A stretch of 64,000 nt of DNA from Pseudomonas sp. DY-1 (GCF_003626975.1 NZ_CP032616.1:5680001-5744000), one strand, 5' to 3'; shown: positions 10,054-20,428, counted from the first letter of the stretch. Numbers and translations: made by a program. Notes: generated by a model not told the origin, from the sequence alone.

Positions 10054-10078
10054 GCGCGCCCTCCGTGGGAGGGCGCGC
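10054..10078 (-). terminator. Strong GC hairpin after the peroxiredoxin gene
   Basis: Perfect stem GCGCGCCCTCC with its complement around a two-base loop, starting just downstream of the peroxiredoxin stop on the minus strand. No T-run follows, so this may be an RNA-stabilising hairpin rather than an intrinsic terminator. Confidence 0.55.
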
Positions 10079-10084
10079 GACCGG

Positions 10085-10738
10085 TCATTTCGGCTGGGCG
10101 ACTACGCGCAGGTACGGTTTCAGTGTCTTGTAGCCGTCCGGGTACTTCTTCTTCGCGTCTTCGTCGGAGACCGAGGTGGGGATGATCACGTCTTCACCGG
10201 GGCGCCAGTTCACCGGCGTCGCCACCGTGTGCTTGGCGTTGAGTTGCAGCGAATCCAGCAGGCGCAGCACTTCGTCGAAGTTCCGGCCGGCGCTCATCGG
10301 GTAGATCAGCATCGCCTTGACCTTCTTGTCCGGGCCGATGATGAACACCGAACGCACCGTGGCGTTGTCCACCGCTGTGCGCGGGCCAGCGCTGGCATTT
10401 GGGTGGATCATGTCGTAGAGCTTGGCCACCACCAGGTTCTCGTCGCCGATCATTGGGTAGTTGACCGCGTGGCCCTGGGTTTCCTCGATATCACCGACCC
10501 ACTTGCGGTGGTCGCTGACCGGGTCCACGGACAGGCCGATCACCTTGGTATTGCGCTTGTCGAATTCGGGCTTGAGCTTGGCCATGTAGCCCAGCTCGGT
10601 GGTGCAGACCGGCGTGAAGTCCTTCGGGTGGGAGAACAGGATGGCCCACTGGTCACCGATCCACTGGTGGAAATTGATAGTGCCTTCTGTGCTGTCCACG
10701 GTGAAGTCGGGCGCTTCGTCACCAATGCGGATTGCCAT
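10085..10738 (-). CDS. 1-Cys peroxiredoxin (Prx6 family)
   Basis: 217 residues, the usual Prx6/LsfA size. The peroxidatic cysteine is Cys45 in DFTPVCTTELG, with the upstream FSHPKDFTP motif; no resolving cysteine is apparent, consistent with 1-Cys chemistry. The C-terminal ATPVNWRPGEDVIIP and YLRVVAQPK segments are Prx6 hallmarks. It reduces hydroperoxides in the cytoplasm, with thiols such as glutathione as likely reductant in this family. ATG at 10738 follows AAGGAGG; the longer frame upstream is not needed. Relationship to P. aeruginosa LsfA is likely but orthology is not certain, so no symbol is given. Confidence 0.92.
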   Translation of the reverse strand: MAIRIGDEAPDFTVDSTEGTINFHQWIGDQWAILFSHPKDFTPVCTTELGYMAKLKPEFDKRNTKVIGLSVDPVSDHRKWVGDIEETQGHAVNYPMIGDENLVVAKLYDMIHPNASAGPRTAVDNATVRSVFIIGPDKKVKAMLIYPMSAGRNFDEVLRLLDSLQLNAKHTVATPVNWRPGEDVIIPTSVSDEDAKKKYPDGYKTLKPYLRVVAQPK

Positions 10739-11055
10739 GTAGGTCCTCCTTTCTGTCCGGCTGGAAGGGGCCGCCAACGCTTGGCGGCTATCGCGGCAGG
10801 CCCACGGGCTTGCCGGGTGTGAAAGTATAGGTCGGCCTCCCGAGCCTGCCCGGCGGGCAGTGGATCAGTGGTCATGCACCCCGGCCCGGGGGTGCTATTC
10901 CTACCTTGTGGAGGTCGTCGGAAACTCGCTGTCGACAGGGCCCGTGGCGCATTGCGCCGAATGGGCATGCATGGCGGGAAGAGTGGCGGCCTTCTTCCGG
11001 TGCACTGATCTCCGCAATCCTGACCGTCGCCCTGCAATCCAACAGGAGCGAAAGC
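10739..11055. other. 317-bp divergent intergenic region between peroxiredoxin and GYD genes
   Basis: Contains the peroxiredoxin leader with its AAGGAGG site. A possible -10 (TATACT on the minus strand, 10824-10829) lacks a convincing -35. On the plus side I see only the AGGAG ribosome site of the GYD gene. No repeat, hairpin or small gene was recognised. Confidence 0.5.
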
Positions 11056-11343
11056 ATGGCTACGTTCATCACGCTGGCGAGCTTCACCGATCAAGGTATT
11101 CGCAGCGTCAAGGATTCCCCGGATCGGTTCGTCGCCTTCAAAGGGCTGGCCGAGCAGCTTGGCCTTTCGGTCAAGACCGTCTACTGGACGGTAGGCAGCT
11201 ATGACCTGGTGCTGATAGTCGAGGGGGACGAGGAAGCGGCGACCACCCTGCTGCTTAAGACGGGTCAGTTGGGCAATGTCAGGACACAGACATTACGCGG
11301 TTACTCCGAGCAAGAGTTCCGGCGCCTGCTCAGCGGCCTGTAG
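11056..11343 (+). CDS. GYD domain-containing protein
   Basis: 95 residues, one alpha/beta GYD domain (named for Gly-Tyr-Asp; here GSYDLVLIVEGDEEAA), a dimeric ferredoxin-like fold of unknown function. Homologues are small cytosolic proteins often considered metabolite or stress related. The ATG at 11056 follows AGGAGCGAAAGC; an upstream in-frame extension has poor composition and is rejected. It converges with the EthD gene, which has a related ferredoxin-like fold, across a stem-loop. It lacks the shared regulon operator. Confidence 0.8.
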   Translation: MATFITLASFTDQGIRSVKDSPDRFVAFKGLAEQLGLSVKTVYWTVGSYDLVLIVEGDEEAATTLLLKTGQLGNVRTQTLRGYSEQEFRRLLSGL

Positions 11344-11361
11344 CACGTCCTGCCCACGAAT

Positions 11362-11388
11362 GGGGAGCAGCACCGGTGGCCGCTCCCC
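11362..11388. terminator. Stem-loop between convergent GYD and EthD genes
   Basis: Arms GGGGAGC (11362-11368) and GCTCCCC (11382-11388) form a 7-bp perfect stem with a 13-base loop, in the 51-bp gap between two converging genes. It has only a short T stretch on the plus side. Confidence 0.5.
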
Positions 11389-11394
11389 TTGGGC

Positions 11395-12114
11395 TCAAAG
11401 CGCGGAAGCTGCCTTGAGCAGGTACTGGCTGGTGGGCAGCACGTCGAGCTTGTCGAAGTCGATGAAACGGTTGCAGCTGTCCATCATCGCCGCCAGGTTT
11501 TTCTGGAATTTTCCTTCATCGCCCGCTGCATCGAAGAACGCCATGGGGTCGGTCATGGCGGCCGGCGGGAAGGCTTCCTCGACTATTGCGTCCACTGGCG
11601 CGGCCCCGTGGGTCAGGGCGCGCACCACCAGGTTCTGCACGTAGAGGAAGTTGTCCTGGGTGTCGATGGCCACGCGCGTGTGGTGATTACGCCAGATATC
11701 CAGCCAGGCATCGCGCGTAAGGCGCGGCGGACAGCAGAGGAAAGCGACTTGCGAAAAACCGTGGGTGCGCTGGCCAGGGTGGGCCGGGAAGCGGGTGTTG
11801 CGAATCGCCACTGACTCGCACACCAGGTAGGCCGCGAGTCGGCTGGAGACCGCGTTGAGGACGTCATCGAACGGGCGGCGGACCTCGTTGTTGGCACTGT
11901 CGGCCCAGAGCGACAACGTGGCGTCCGGCAACGGCCGGTTGTTCTCCTGCCGCAGGCCGGCTGCAGGGGCGACGTCGGCATCGGCCAGATTCACCTGCAG
12001 GCCCCGGGCCCCCAGCGTGAACAGCTGCTCGGCGACCACGCCGCGCAATTTCTGGGAGAAGCTTTCGACGCTGTCCTGCGGGGTACGCCACAAGGTGTAG
12101 ATGATCTTTTCCAC
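11395..12114 (-). CDS. EthD domain-containing protein, member of the CTAGTCC/GGACGAT regulon
   Basis: 239 residues with a dimeric alpha-beta barrel region of the EthD type (AWLDIWRNHHTRVAIDTQDNF) in the C-terminal half and a related N-terminal half (IYTLWRTPQDSVESFSQKL), so probably two EthD-like repeats. EthD proteins accompany many aromatic and alicyclic degradation systems; a catalytic role is usually unproven. The start is a GTG at 12114 preceded by AAGGA; the long upstream extension is antisense noise. The 18-bp operator lies 63 bp upstream (12178-12195), so this gene probably belongs to the catabolic regulon despite fusA2 lying between it and the rest. Confidence 0.75.
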   Translation of the reverse strand: MEKIIYTLWRTPQDSVESFSQKLRGVVAEQLFTLGARGLQVNLADADVAPAAGLRQENNRPLPDATLSLWADSANNEVRRPFDDVLNAVSSRLAAYLVCESVAIRNTRFPAHPGQRTHGFSQVAFLCCPPRLTRDAWLDIWRNHHTRVAIDTQDNFLYVQNLVVRALTHGAAPVDAIVEEAFPPAAMTDPMAFFDAAGDEGKFQKNLAAMMDSCNRFIDFDKLDVLPTSQYLLKAASAL

Positions 12115-12177
12115 GGCAAGGTCCTTCGCGTTTTTGTGAATGTGTCCAGACCATGCGGCCTGGGCACGGGGCCCTGC

Positions 12178-12195
12178 ATCGTCCGCCCGGACTAG
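12178..12195 (-). promoter_or_regulatory. Regulon operator, EthD gene
   Basis: On the minus strand CTAGTCC-GGGC-GGACGAT, a perfect match to the consensus half-sites. A CATGGT hexamer starts 23 bases downstream as candidate -10. Confidence 0.75.
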
Positions 12196-12385
12196 CGGAT
12201 GAGTGGCCGGTGGCATGGTCGAGGCGGTGCTAGCGTTAGTGGAGGGGACGTGCGGCCTTGGGGGCTGTGCCATTCCCTTGCAAGGCCATTCGCCCACAAC
12301 CCTTGTACTCGAACCCGGTGCCGGTGGCACCGCCGGAGTGCGTGCGGCCCTGCCATAACCCATAACCCGCACGGAGGTGATAGCC

Positions 12386-14488
<2,103 letters not shown>

Positions 14489-14504
14489 TGGGGCGGCTGT
14501 ACCT

Positions 14505-14600
14505 TGTAGGAGCGAATTCATTCGCGAATGGCCGCGACGCGGCCCCTGAGTCCACTGGGCGAGCCTTCGGCCCGCTTTCGCGAATGAATTCGCTCCCACA
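14505..14600. repeat. REP-like inverted repeat after fusA2
   Basis: Arms GTAGGAGCGAATTCATTCGCG and the complement ending GAATTCGCTCCCAC, about 60 bp apart. This is the AATTCATTCGC variant of the window's REP family (also at 53242). Confidence 0.8.
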
Positions 14601-14620
14601 GGGTTCATTGCCAGACAAAA

Positions 14621-14648
14621 GAAAAACGGGCCGGAAGGCCCGTTTTTC
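14621..14648. terminator. Bidirectional intrinsic terminator between fusA2 and the luciferase-like oxidoreductase gene
   Basis: GAAAAACGGGCC-GGAA-GGCCCGTTTTTC: an A-tract, GC stem and T-tract that read as an intrinsic terminator on both strands, between converging genes. Confidence 0.92.
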
Positions 14649-14670
14649 ATTCCTCACTCCGCTGCTCAGG

Positions 14671-15798
14671 TCAGTCCTTCTGTTTGCGGAAGTAGGGAAT
14701 CACGTGTTCGCCGATGTTCTTCAGCGTCTCGATCTGCGCCCACTGCGGCACGGTGCCCATCTGGCAGATGAAGAGGATTTCGTCGGCGCCGGCGTCGATC
14801 AGGCGCTGCACGTAGCCGATGCAGTCCTTCACGGTGCCGTAGGCATGGTTGGGGTTCATCATCGCCATGGTCGGGTCGGAGAAGTCCACGGTGACTTCCT
14901 CGGAGGCGAAGCGCGACTTGATCACCGCCTGGCCGTTGCCGTCGACGAAGGTGTCTTCCTTCCATTTCTCCGGGTCCGGGCGCTCGCCGCCGGCGTACCA
15001 GTAGGCCAGGGATTCCATGAAGTAACGCTGGCCACGGATGCCGATGTGGCGAGCCTTCTCGTTGTCGTCCAGGACGATGGCCGGGCACAGGGCGGCGATG
15101 TGGCGGTTGGGGCGGAATCCCACCTGGTTCTTCTCGTCGCGGTTGTCCCAGGCTTCGTGGTACACGGCCACTTTCTTGGCGATCTCCTCGGGGCCGCCGA
15201 AGCCCAGCACCAGGGCGCCCATGCCACGGCCGCCGGCGTTCTTCAGCGACTCGGTGTTGGTGCAGGCCAGGTACATCGGCGGGTGCGGGTCCTGGTAGGG
15301 CTTGGGATGGATCGGGCGTTTCGGGATCTTCACGAAGTCGCCGTTATGTTCGATCTCGTCCTGCACGAACATCTTCGGGATCAGGTACATGGCCTCGTCG
15401 ATCTGCGGCTGCAGGGTCGCCAGATCGTAGCCAAAGGTGCCGGCCTCCTGCTGGGTACCGCCCTTGCCCACGCCGAAGTGCACACGGCCCTTGGACAGCA
15501 GGTCGAGGGTGGCGATGCGCTCGGCCACCTTTACCGGGTGGTTCATGGCCGGCGGCAGGCAGACCACGCCATGGCCGATACCAATGCGCTCGGTCTTGCC
15601 GGCGACGAAGGCGAGCATGGTTTCCGGCGCCGACATGTGGGAGTAGTTGGTCAGCGCGGTGTGTTCCACGCACCAGAAAGTGTCGAAACCGAGTTTGTCG
15701 GCGAGCACTGCCTGCTCGACGGTTTCGTCGAAGATGCGACGGTCGCCTTCGCGGGTGGAATCGATCGTCTGTGCCTCGTAGATCAGGGAGAATTTCAT
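14671..15798 (-). CDS. LLM-class flavin-dependent oxidoreductase (luciferase-like monooxygenase)
   Basis: 375-residue TIM-barrel flavin enzyme of the bacterial luciferase superfamily; such enzymes use reduced flavin and oxygen to hydroxylate or perform Baeyer-Villiger oxidation. Recognisable segments are the N-terminal FSLIYEAQTID, GFDTFWCVEHT, RIGIGHGVVCLPPAMNHPVKVAERIATLDLLSKGR split over several strands, and GVGKGG. The ATG at 15798 follows AAGGG and removes 20 non-conserved codons. It would need a flavin reductase, which could be the HsaB-like protein at 17468. The regulon operator lies 85 bp upstream (15884-15901). Substrate unknown; the neighbourhood suggests a cyclic ketone or alicyclic intermediate. 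Confidence 0.88.
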   Translation of the reverse strand: MKFSLIYEAQTIDSTREGDRRIFDETVEQAVLADKLGFDTFWCVEHTALTNYSHMSAPETMLAFVAGKTERIGIGHGVVCLPPAMNHPVKVAERIATLDLLSKGRVHFGVGKGGTQQEAGTFGYDLATLQPQIDEAMYLIPKMFVQDEIEHNGDFVKIPKRPIHPKPYQDPHPPMYLACTNTESLKNAGGRGMGALVLGFGGPEEIAKKVAVYHEAWDNRDEKNQVGFRPNRHIAALCPAIVLDDNEKARHIGIRGQRYFMESLAYWYAGGERPDPEKWKEDTFVDGNGQAVIKSRFASEEVTVDFSDPTMAMMNPNHAYGTVKDCIGYVQRLIDAGADEILFICQMGTVPQWAQIETLKNIGEHVIPYFRKQKD

Positions 15799-15883
15799 GC
15801 GCTTGGCCCTTCTTGTTCTTCGTTCGGTCAACCCGCAGATGCCGGGTCTTGAGCGCATGGTGTGGGATCGAAAAACGGCCTGA

Positions 15884-15901
15884 ATCCCCCAAAGGGACTA
15901 G
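15884..15901 (-). promoter_or_regulatory. Regulon operator, luciferase-like oxidoreductase gene
   Basis: Minus strand CTAGTCC-CTTT-GGGGGAT; the left half-site is perfect, the right half differs at two of seven positions. The -10 candidate 23 bases downstream is poor (ACCATG). Confidence 0.65.
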
Positions 15902-15922
15902 TCATCTTGGTGCCCCGCAAAG

Positions 15923-15951
15923 CACGACGCCCGCGCGGGGCGGGCGTCGTG
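15923..15951 (-). terminator. Stem-loop downstream of the HsaA-like gene
   Basis: 11-bp perfect stem CACGACGCCCG/CGGGCGTCGTG with a 7-base loop, between the HsaA-like stop and the oxidoreductase promoter. On the minus strand it is followed by CTTTG, a weak T-run. Confidence 0.55.
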
Positions 15952-15959
15952 GCGAGGCG

Positions 15960-16012
15960 GGTTCGCCAGCAAGCTGGCGCCTACGTAGGAGCCGGCTTGC
16001 TGGCGGATCGCG
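15960..16012. repeat. Inverted repeat, GCCAGCAAGCTGGCGCCTACGTAGGAGC type
   Basis: Two facing REP-like units: CGCCAGCAAGCTGGCG with CCTAC, then GTAGGAGC with GGCTTGCTGGCG. Lies just beyond the stop of the HsaA-like gene. Confidence 0.7.
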
Positions 16013-16015
16013 ATT

Positions 16016-17200
16016 TCAGAGGAAGAAGTCGGTGCTATCGAGCCCCATCCCCACGCCGCCCAGGTTGAGGGCGTACTTGCCCGGGCAGTTGGCCACGTGG
16101 GCGCGCCCGGTATGGATATCGCGGAAGGCGCGGTTGATGCCGTGCTGGCGGAAGATGGTGGACGCGCCGCTGTTGTACATCAGGGCTTCCACCGCCTGGG
16201 CGCATTTGTCCGGGACTATCGCCGAGTCGTAGCGCATCTTCACCCGCTCGGCCATGGTCAGCGCCTCGCCCGCCCTGGCGCGCTGCATCATCAGGTCGAA
16301 GTTGCGCAACAGCACTGTGCGGCACTCATCCACCGTGACCATGGCATTGGCCAGCGCGGTCTGCGCGCCTGGGTCCTGGATGATCTTGCGCCCGTCGTTC
16401 ACCCCGACGCGGCCCTTGTTGGCCTCGATGAACAGGTCGATGGCCCCTTGCAGCGCGCCGATGGTGGAAGAGGACACCGCACGCACGAAGATCTGCCCGA
16501 AGGGCAGGCGGAACAGCGGGTCGGTGTTCACCGCGTTGCCTGGGCTGTTTTGCAGGAAGCCATCGATGGAACGGTGGGTGCGGTGCTCGGGTACGAACAC
16601 GTCCTCCACCAGTACGTCATGCGAGCCGGTGGCTTCCAGGCCCATCACGTCCCAGTTGTCGACGATGTTGTAGTCCTGGCGCGGGACCAGGAAGGTGCGG
16701 TAGTCCGGTCCGTCGCCTTCCTTTTCCGGCGGCACCATGGCGCCGAGGAAAGCCCACTGGCAGTGCTTGCTGCCCGAAGAGAAGCCCCAGCGGCCGCTAA
16801 GGCGGAAGCCGCCGTCGATGCGGGTGACCTTGCCCACCGGCATGTACGAGGAGGAGATCAGTACGCTCGAATCCTGGCCCCAGACATCCTGCGCGGCACG
16901 GTCGTCGAACAGCGCCAGCTGCCAGTTGTGGATGGCCACCACCCCCAGAACCCAGGCGGACGACATGCAGCCTTCGGCGAGGGTCATCTGCACCTCGAAG
17001 AAATCACGCGGCTCCAGTTCGTAGCCCTCCCAGCGTGCGGGCTGGAGGATGCGGAAGAAGCCCGCTTCCTGGAAGTCACGGATGGTCTCCTCGGGGAGCT
17101 GGCCGCTCTTCGCGGCCAGTGGCGCGCGTTCGCGCAGCACCGGCACCAGCTCTCGGGCACGTTGTTTCAGGCGTTGGCGGATCAGGTCGTGGTCGAGCAT
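16016..17200 (-). CDS. HsaA-like flavin-dependent monooxygenase, oxygenase component (acyl-CoA dehydrogenase fold)
   Basis: 394 residues, the same length I recall for mycobacterial HsaA, the oxygenase that hydroxylates the phenolic ring of the secosteroid 3-HSA. The acyl-CoA dehydrogenase fold is seen in the N-terminal helical domain, the flavin-binding strand segment (GFRLSGRWGFSSGSKHCQW), the GLEATGSHDVLVEDVFVP motif and the C-terminal helical bundle ending in HIHTGRAHV-like sequence. No acyl-CoA dehydrogenase catalytic glutamate motif was evident. ATG at 17200 follows a weak purine stretch. It diverges from an HsaB-like flavin reductase, its natural partner, and carries the regulon operator 70 bp upstream. 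Exact substrate is unproven. Confidence 0.82.
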   Translation of the reverse strand: MLDHDLIRQRLKQRARELVPVLRERAPLAAKSGQLPEETIRDFQEAGFFRILQPARWEGYELEPRDFFEVQMTLAEGCMSSAWVLGVVAIHNWQLALFDDRAAQDVWGQDSSVLISSSYMPVGKVTRIDGGFRLSGRWGFSSGSKHCQWAFLGAMVPPEKEGDGPDYRTFLVPRQDYNIVDNWDVMGLEATGSHDVLVEDVFVPEHRTHRSIDGFLQNSPGNAVNTDPLFRLPFGQIFVRAVSSSTIGALQGAIDLFIEANKGRVGVNDGRKIIQDPGAQTALANAMVTVDECRTVLLRNFDLMMQRARAGEALTMAERVKMRYDSAIVPDKCAQAVEALMYNSGASTIFRQHGINRAFRDIHTGRAHVANCPGKYALNLGGVGMGLDSTDFFL

Positions 17201-17270
17201 GTTGTTGTTCTCCTGTTGAAGGCTTTTCCACCTATCGCCGGGCATTCAAACAACGGGCAAGTGGGCGGGC

Positions 17271-17288
17271 ATCCCTCAAACGGACCAT
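17271..17288 (-). promoter_or_regulatory. Regulon operator, HsaA-like gene
   Basis: Minus strand ATGGTCC-GTTT-GAGGGAT, the most divergent copy, but in the same 7-N4-7 spacing and orientation, 70 bp from the start. A TGAATG hexamer begins 23 bases downstream. Confidence 0.55.
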
Positions 17289-17329
17289 ATGCACGAGCTC
17301 GGAGCTGCCTGATTGCACGGACTGCTCTT

Positions 17330-17359
17330 CTGTAGGGGCGAATCAATTTGCCCCTACAG
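17330..17359. repeat. Short inverted repeat in the hsaA-like/hsaB-like divergent region
   Basis: CTGTAGGGGC and GCCCCTACAG around AATCAATTTG. It separates the two divergent operators. Confidence 0.7.
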
Positions 17360-17388
17360 GGAGTTCGCCTGGCGGGCCCTCGCTTTGC

Positions 17389-17406
17389 CTAGTCCCCTCG
17401 GACGAT
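17389..17406 (+). promoter_or_regulatory. Regulon operator, flavin reductase/KstD/KshB-like operon
   Basis: CTAGTCC-CCTC-GGACGAT, perfect half-sites, 61 bp before the ATG. An AAGAAT hexamer starts 22 bases downstream. Confidence 0.75.
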
Positions 17407-17467
17407 GTTGCCCGCCCGGCCCTGGCGAAGAATCGGCTCCACTTGAGAACAACAAGAGGGCAGTGCG

Positions 17468-17974
17468 ATGAGCCAGGCCGATCTGAAAGGCGAGATGCTC
17501 CAGGCGATGCGTCGTCTGGCCAAGTCCGTGACCATCATCACCACCAGCAACGGGCAGGAGCGGTTCGCCATGTCCGCCACGGCGGTGGATTCGCTTTCAA
17601 CCGAGCCGCCGTCGCTGCTCATCTGCGTGAACAAGACCGCCTCCCTGCACAACGTGCTGGATGCCGGTGCGGACTTCTGCGTGAACATCCTCGGCCTGGA
17701 GCAGGAGGAGCTGTCCCACCTGTGCAGCGGCCCGGTGAAGGGCGAGGCGCGCTTCCAGCAGGGCGACTGGCGCAGCAGTGTAGGCGGCATTCCCTACCTG
17801 GGCGATGCCCAGTCCGCCATCCTCTGCCGGCAGGACGGCAAGTTCAGCTACGGCACCCACACCATCTTCATCGGTCGCATCGTGGAGATTCACAACAGCG
17901 CTGAAATCAGTCCGCTGGTCTATCTCAACGGCGCCTACACCACCACGGCATCGTCCCTGGCTGTAGCGAACTGA
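17468..17974 (+). CDS. HsaB-like flavin reductase component
   Basis: 168-residue NADH:flavin reductase of the HpaC/NtaB/HsaB type. It has the single split-barrel flavin-binding domain (RLAKSVTIITTSNGQERFAMSATA split, then PPSLLICVNKTAS, AGADFCVNILG) and the C-terminal DGKFSYGTHTIFIGRI segment typical of the family. It supplies reduced flavin to a partner oxygenase: the divergent HsaA-like protein is the obvious candidate and the luciferase-like oxidoreductase a second. ATG at 17468 follows AGAGGG. First gene of a four-gene operon that continues 9 bp later with the KstD-like flavoprotein. Confidence 0.88.
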   Translation: MSQADLKGEMLQAMRRLAKSVTIITTSNGQERFAMSATAVDSLSTEPPSLLICVNKTASLHNVLDAGADFCVNILGLEQEELSHLCSGPVKGEARFQQGDWRSSVGGIPYLGDAQSAILCRQDGKFSYGTHTIFIGRIVEIHNSAEISPLVYLNGAYTTTASSLAVAN

Positions 17975-17983
17975 GGACTGCCC

Positions 17984-19660
17984 ATGACCGCCATGGAGCA
18001 GAGTCCTGAAGCGCCGCTGCGGGTGCGTGACGCCACGCAGCTGGCCTGGAATGACAGCGCCGACCTGCTGGTGGTCGGCTTCGGTGGCGCCGGCGTCTGT
18101 GCCGCCATCGAGGCGGCCAGCCAGGGCGTTGCAGTCCTGGCCCTGGAGCGCTTCGCCGGCGGTGGCGCCACAGCGCGTAGTGGTGGCGTGGTCTACGCCG
18201 GAGGCGGTACACCGCAGCAGGCCGAGGCGGGCGTGGAGGACTCTCCCGAAGCCATGTACGACTACCTGCGCCAGGAAGTGGGCGACGCTGTGTCCGCCGA
18301 TACGCTGCGGGGGTTTTGTAACGACAGCCGCGTCAACCTGGCCTGGCTGGAGCGCCATGGCGCTGCCTTCCAGGGTAGCGTGCCACCGCTGAAAACCTCC
18401 TACCCCAGCGACCAGTATTTCCTCTACTACTCCGGCAACGAGGCGGTGCCGAGCTACGCCGCCAAGGCGCGTCCGGCACCTCGAGGTCACCGCGCCCTGG
18501 GCTCGGGGATGTCCGGTATCAATCTGTTCCGTCCGCTGGCGGCCAGCGCGCAGCGCCTGGGTGTGCGCGTGCAACGCCAATGCGAGGTCCGGCGGTTGGT
18601 GGTGGACGACTCCGGTGCCGTGCTCGGCGTCGAAGCCTGGGGCCTGCCGCTGGACAGTGGCGCCGCGAAAAAGCATGCACGCCTCAGTCGCTGGACCGAT
18701 GCCATTCATCCTTATGCTCCAGCGCTTGCCGATCGCCTGCGACGCAAATTGCGTGCGCTGGAGCTGGCTCATGCCGAGCGCCGACTGATCCGCGCCCGGC
18801 AAGGTGTGCTACTCAGTGCCGGTGGTTTCGTATTCAACCGCGCGATGCTCACGGTACACGCGCCGCGCTACCTCGACGGCCTGCCGCTGGGGACCAGTGG
18901 TTGCGATGGCAGCGGCATCCGTCTCGGCCAGAGTGCCGGCGGGCGCACCGCGCGCATGGAGCGGGCCAGCGCCTGGCGCTTCATCAACCCGCCGCTGGCC
19001 TGGGCCCGTGGCCTGATCGTCAATGCCGAAGGCCGCCGCTACTGCAACGAAGAGGTCTACGGTGCCAGGCTCGGGCATGCCATGGTGGAGGAGCAGGGCG
19101 GTCGCGCCATCCTCATTCTCAACCGGGCGCTGATCAAAGAAGCCTACGCCCAGGTCGGACCGGGCAAGGTCTGGGCCTTCCAGCGCTTGCCGGCGGTGCT
19201 CAACATGCTGTGCAACGCCCGTCGTGGCCGTAGCCTCGCCGAACTGGCGGAGCGCAGCGGGCTGCCGCCGGCGAACCTCGAACGCACCGTCGCCGCGTAC
19301 AACGCCGCAGCGAGGGGGGATCGCGAAGACGAACTGGGTAAGTCGAGGGCGTTCCTGGCCCCGCTGGACGAAGGACCCTGGTACGCCCTGGACCTCTCTT
19401 TCGACAGCAAGCTCTTCCCCTGTCCGGTGATCACCCTCGGCGGCCTCACCGTGTGCGAACGCAGTGGCCAGGTGCTGGGGAATGACGGCTATCCCGTCCC
19501 CGGCCTGTTCAGCGCCGGCCGCAATGCGGTGGGTGTCGCATCCAATTTCTATGTGTCCGGCCTGTCCCTGGCCGACTGCGTCCACTCCGGACGACGGGTC
19601 GGTGCGCATGTGGCGGGCCTGGTTCGTGCCGCTCTGGCTTCCCAAGGAGAACAACAATGA
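17984..19660 (+). CDS. FAD-dependent dehydrogenase of the 3-ketosteroid delta-1-dehydrogenase / fumarate reductase superfamily
   Basis: 558 residues. The N-terminal FAD-binding motif is VVGFGGAGVCAAIEAA followed by ALERFAGGGATARSGGVVYAGGG, the pattern of flavocytochrome c/KstD proteins. A catalytic-type YPSDQYFLYYSGNE region and a C-terminal cap GLFSAGRNAVGVASNFYVSG are present. In KstD proteins the C-terminal active site is Tyr-Pro-Gly-Ala-Gly; here it reads Tyr-Val-Ser-Gly-Leu, so the tyrosine is kept but the oxyanion glycine appears to be lost. It may therefore desaturate or oxidise a related but different cyclic substrate. It overlaps the next SDR gene by four bases, indicating translational coupling. 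Confidence 0.8.
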   Translation: MTAMEQSPEAPLRVRDATQLAWNDSADLLVVGFGGAGVCAAIEAASQGVAVLALERFAGGGATARSGGVVYAGGGTPQQAEAGVEDSPEAMYDYLRQEVGDAVSADTLRGFCNDSRVNLAWLERHGAAFQGSVPPLKTSYPSDQYFLYYSGNEAVPSYAAKARPAPRGHRALGSGMSGINLFRPLAASAQRLGVRVQRQCEVRRLVVDDSGAVLGVEAWGLPLDSGAAKKHARLSRWTDAIHPYAPALADRLRRKLRALELAHAERRLIRARQGVLLSAGGFVFNRAMLTVHAPRYLDGLPLGTSGCDGSGIRLGQSAGGRTARMERASAWRFINPPLAWARGLIVNAEGRRYCNEEVYGARLGHAMVEEQGGRAILILNRALIKEAYAQVGPGKVWAFQRLPAVLNMLCNARRGRSLAELAERSGLPPANLERTVAAYNAAARGDREDELGKSRAFLAPLDEGPWYALDLSFDSKLFPCPVITLGGLTVCERSGQVLGNDGYPVPGLFSAGRNAVGVASNFYVSGLSLADCVHSGRRVGAHVAGLVRAALASQGEQQ

Positions 19661-20415
19661 AACGAGTCGAAGGCAAGGTCTGCATCGTCACTGGCGCCGC
19701 CAGCGGGGTAGGGCGCGAAGACGCGCTGCTGCTGGCCAGCGAAGGAGCGAAGGTGGTGCTCACCGACCTCAATGAAGAAGCCGGCCGCCAGGTGGCCGCC
19801 GAGATCGGCGCCAATGCGCTGTTCGTTCGCCAGGACATCGCCAGCGAAGCCGACTGGCAGAACGTCATCAAGCTGACCCTGGAGCAGTTCGGCCGCCTCG
19901 ACGTACTGGTGAACAACGCCGCGATCCTCGCCATGGCCAGTGTCGAGGACACCAGCCTGGAGCTCTGGCAGAAGGTCCAGCGCATCAACAGCGACGGCTA
20001 CTTCCTCGGCTGCAAGTACGCCATTTCGGCAATGAAGGACAGTGGCGGCGGTTCCATCGTCAACATGTCCTCGGTCGCGGCCCTGGGCGGCATGCCGGCC
20101 TTCTGCGCCTACTCCGCTTCCAAGGGTGCAGTGGCAGCGCTGACCCGCTCCGTAGCACTGCACTGCAAGGAGCAGGGCTACCGCATCCGCTGCAACAGCG
20201 TGCACCCGGACGGCATCAACACCCCCATGACACAGGCCCTGTCCGGTGGCCAGGCGATTCCCCAGGACGTGCTGGACCAGAATCCGAAGAACCGGATGTG
20301 CGCACCGCGTGATATCGCCAACCTGGTGCTCTTCCTCGCGGCCGATGAATCGCGCTTCATCAATGGCAGCGAGATGCGCATCGACAACGCGCAGACCGTC
20401 AGCGGCCTGCTTTGA
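19657..20415 (+). CDS. Short-chain dehydrogenase/reductase
   Basis: 252 residues, classical SDR. Cofactor motif TGAASGVG near residue 12, NNAAI, catalytic Ser in MSSVAALGG and YxxxK as YSASK. An Asp in VVLTDLNEEAG favours NAD(H). It is probably a hydroxyl/keto oxidoreductase acting on the pathway intermediate, as 3-alpha, 7-alpha or 17-beta hydroxysteroid dehydrogenases do in steroid clusters. Start ATG overlaps the stop of the flavoprotein gene; 13 bp precede the reductase gene. Regiospecificity is not deducible. Confidence 0.9.
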   Translation: MKRVEGKVCIVTGAASGVGREDALLLASEGAKVVLTDLNEEAGRQVAAEIGANALFVRQDIASEADWQNVIKLTLEQFGRLDVLVNNAAILAMASVEDTSLELWQKVQRINSDGYFLGCKYAISAMKDSGGGSIVNMSSVAALGGMPAFCAYSASKGAVAALTRSVALHCKEQGYRIRCNSVHPDGINTPMTQALSGGQAIPQDVLDQNPKNRMCAPRDIANLVLFLAADESRFINGSEMRIDNAQTVSGLL

Positions 20416-20428
20416 TCCGGAGATAGCG

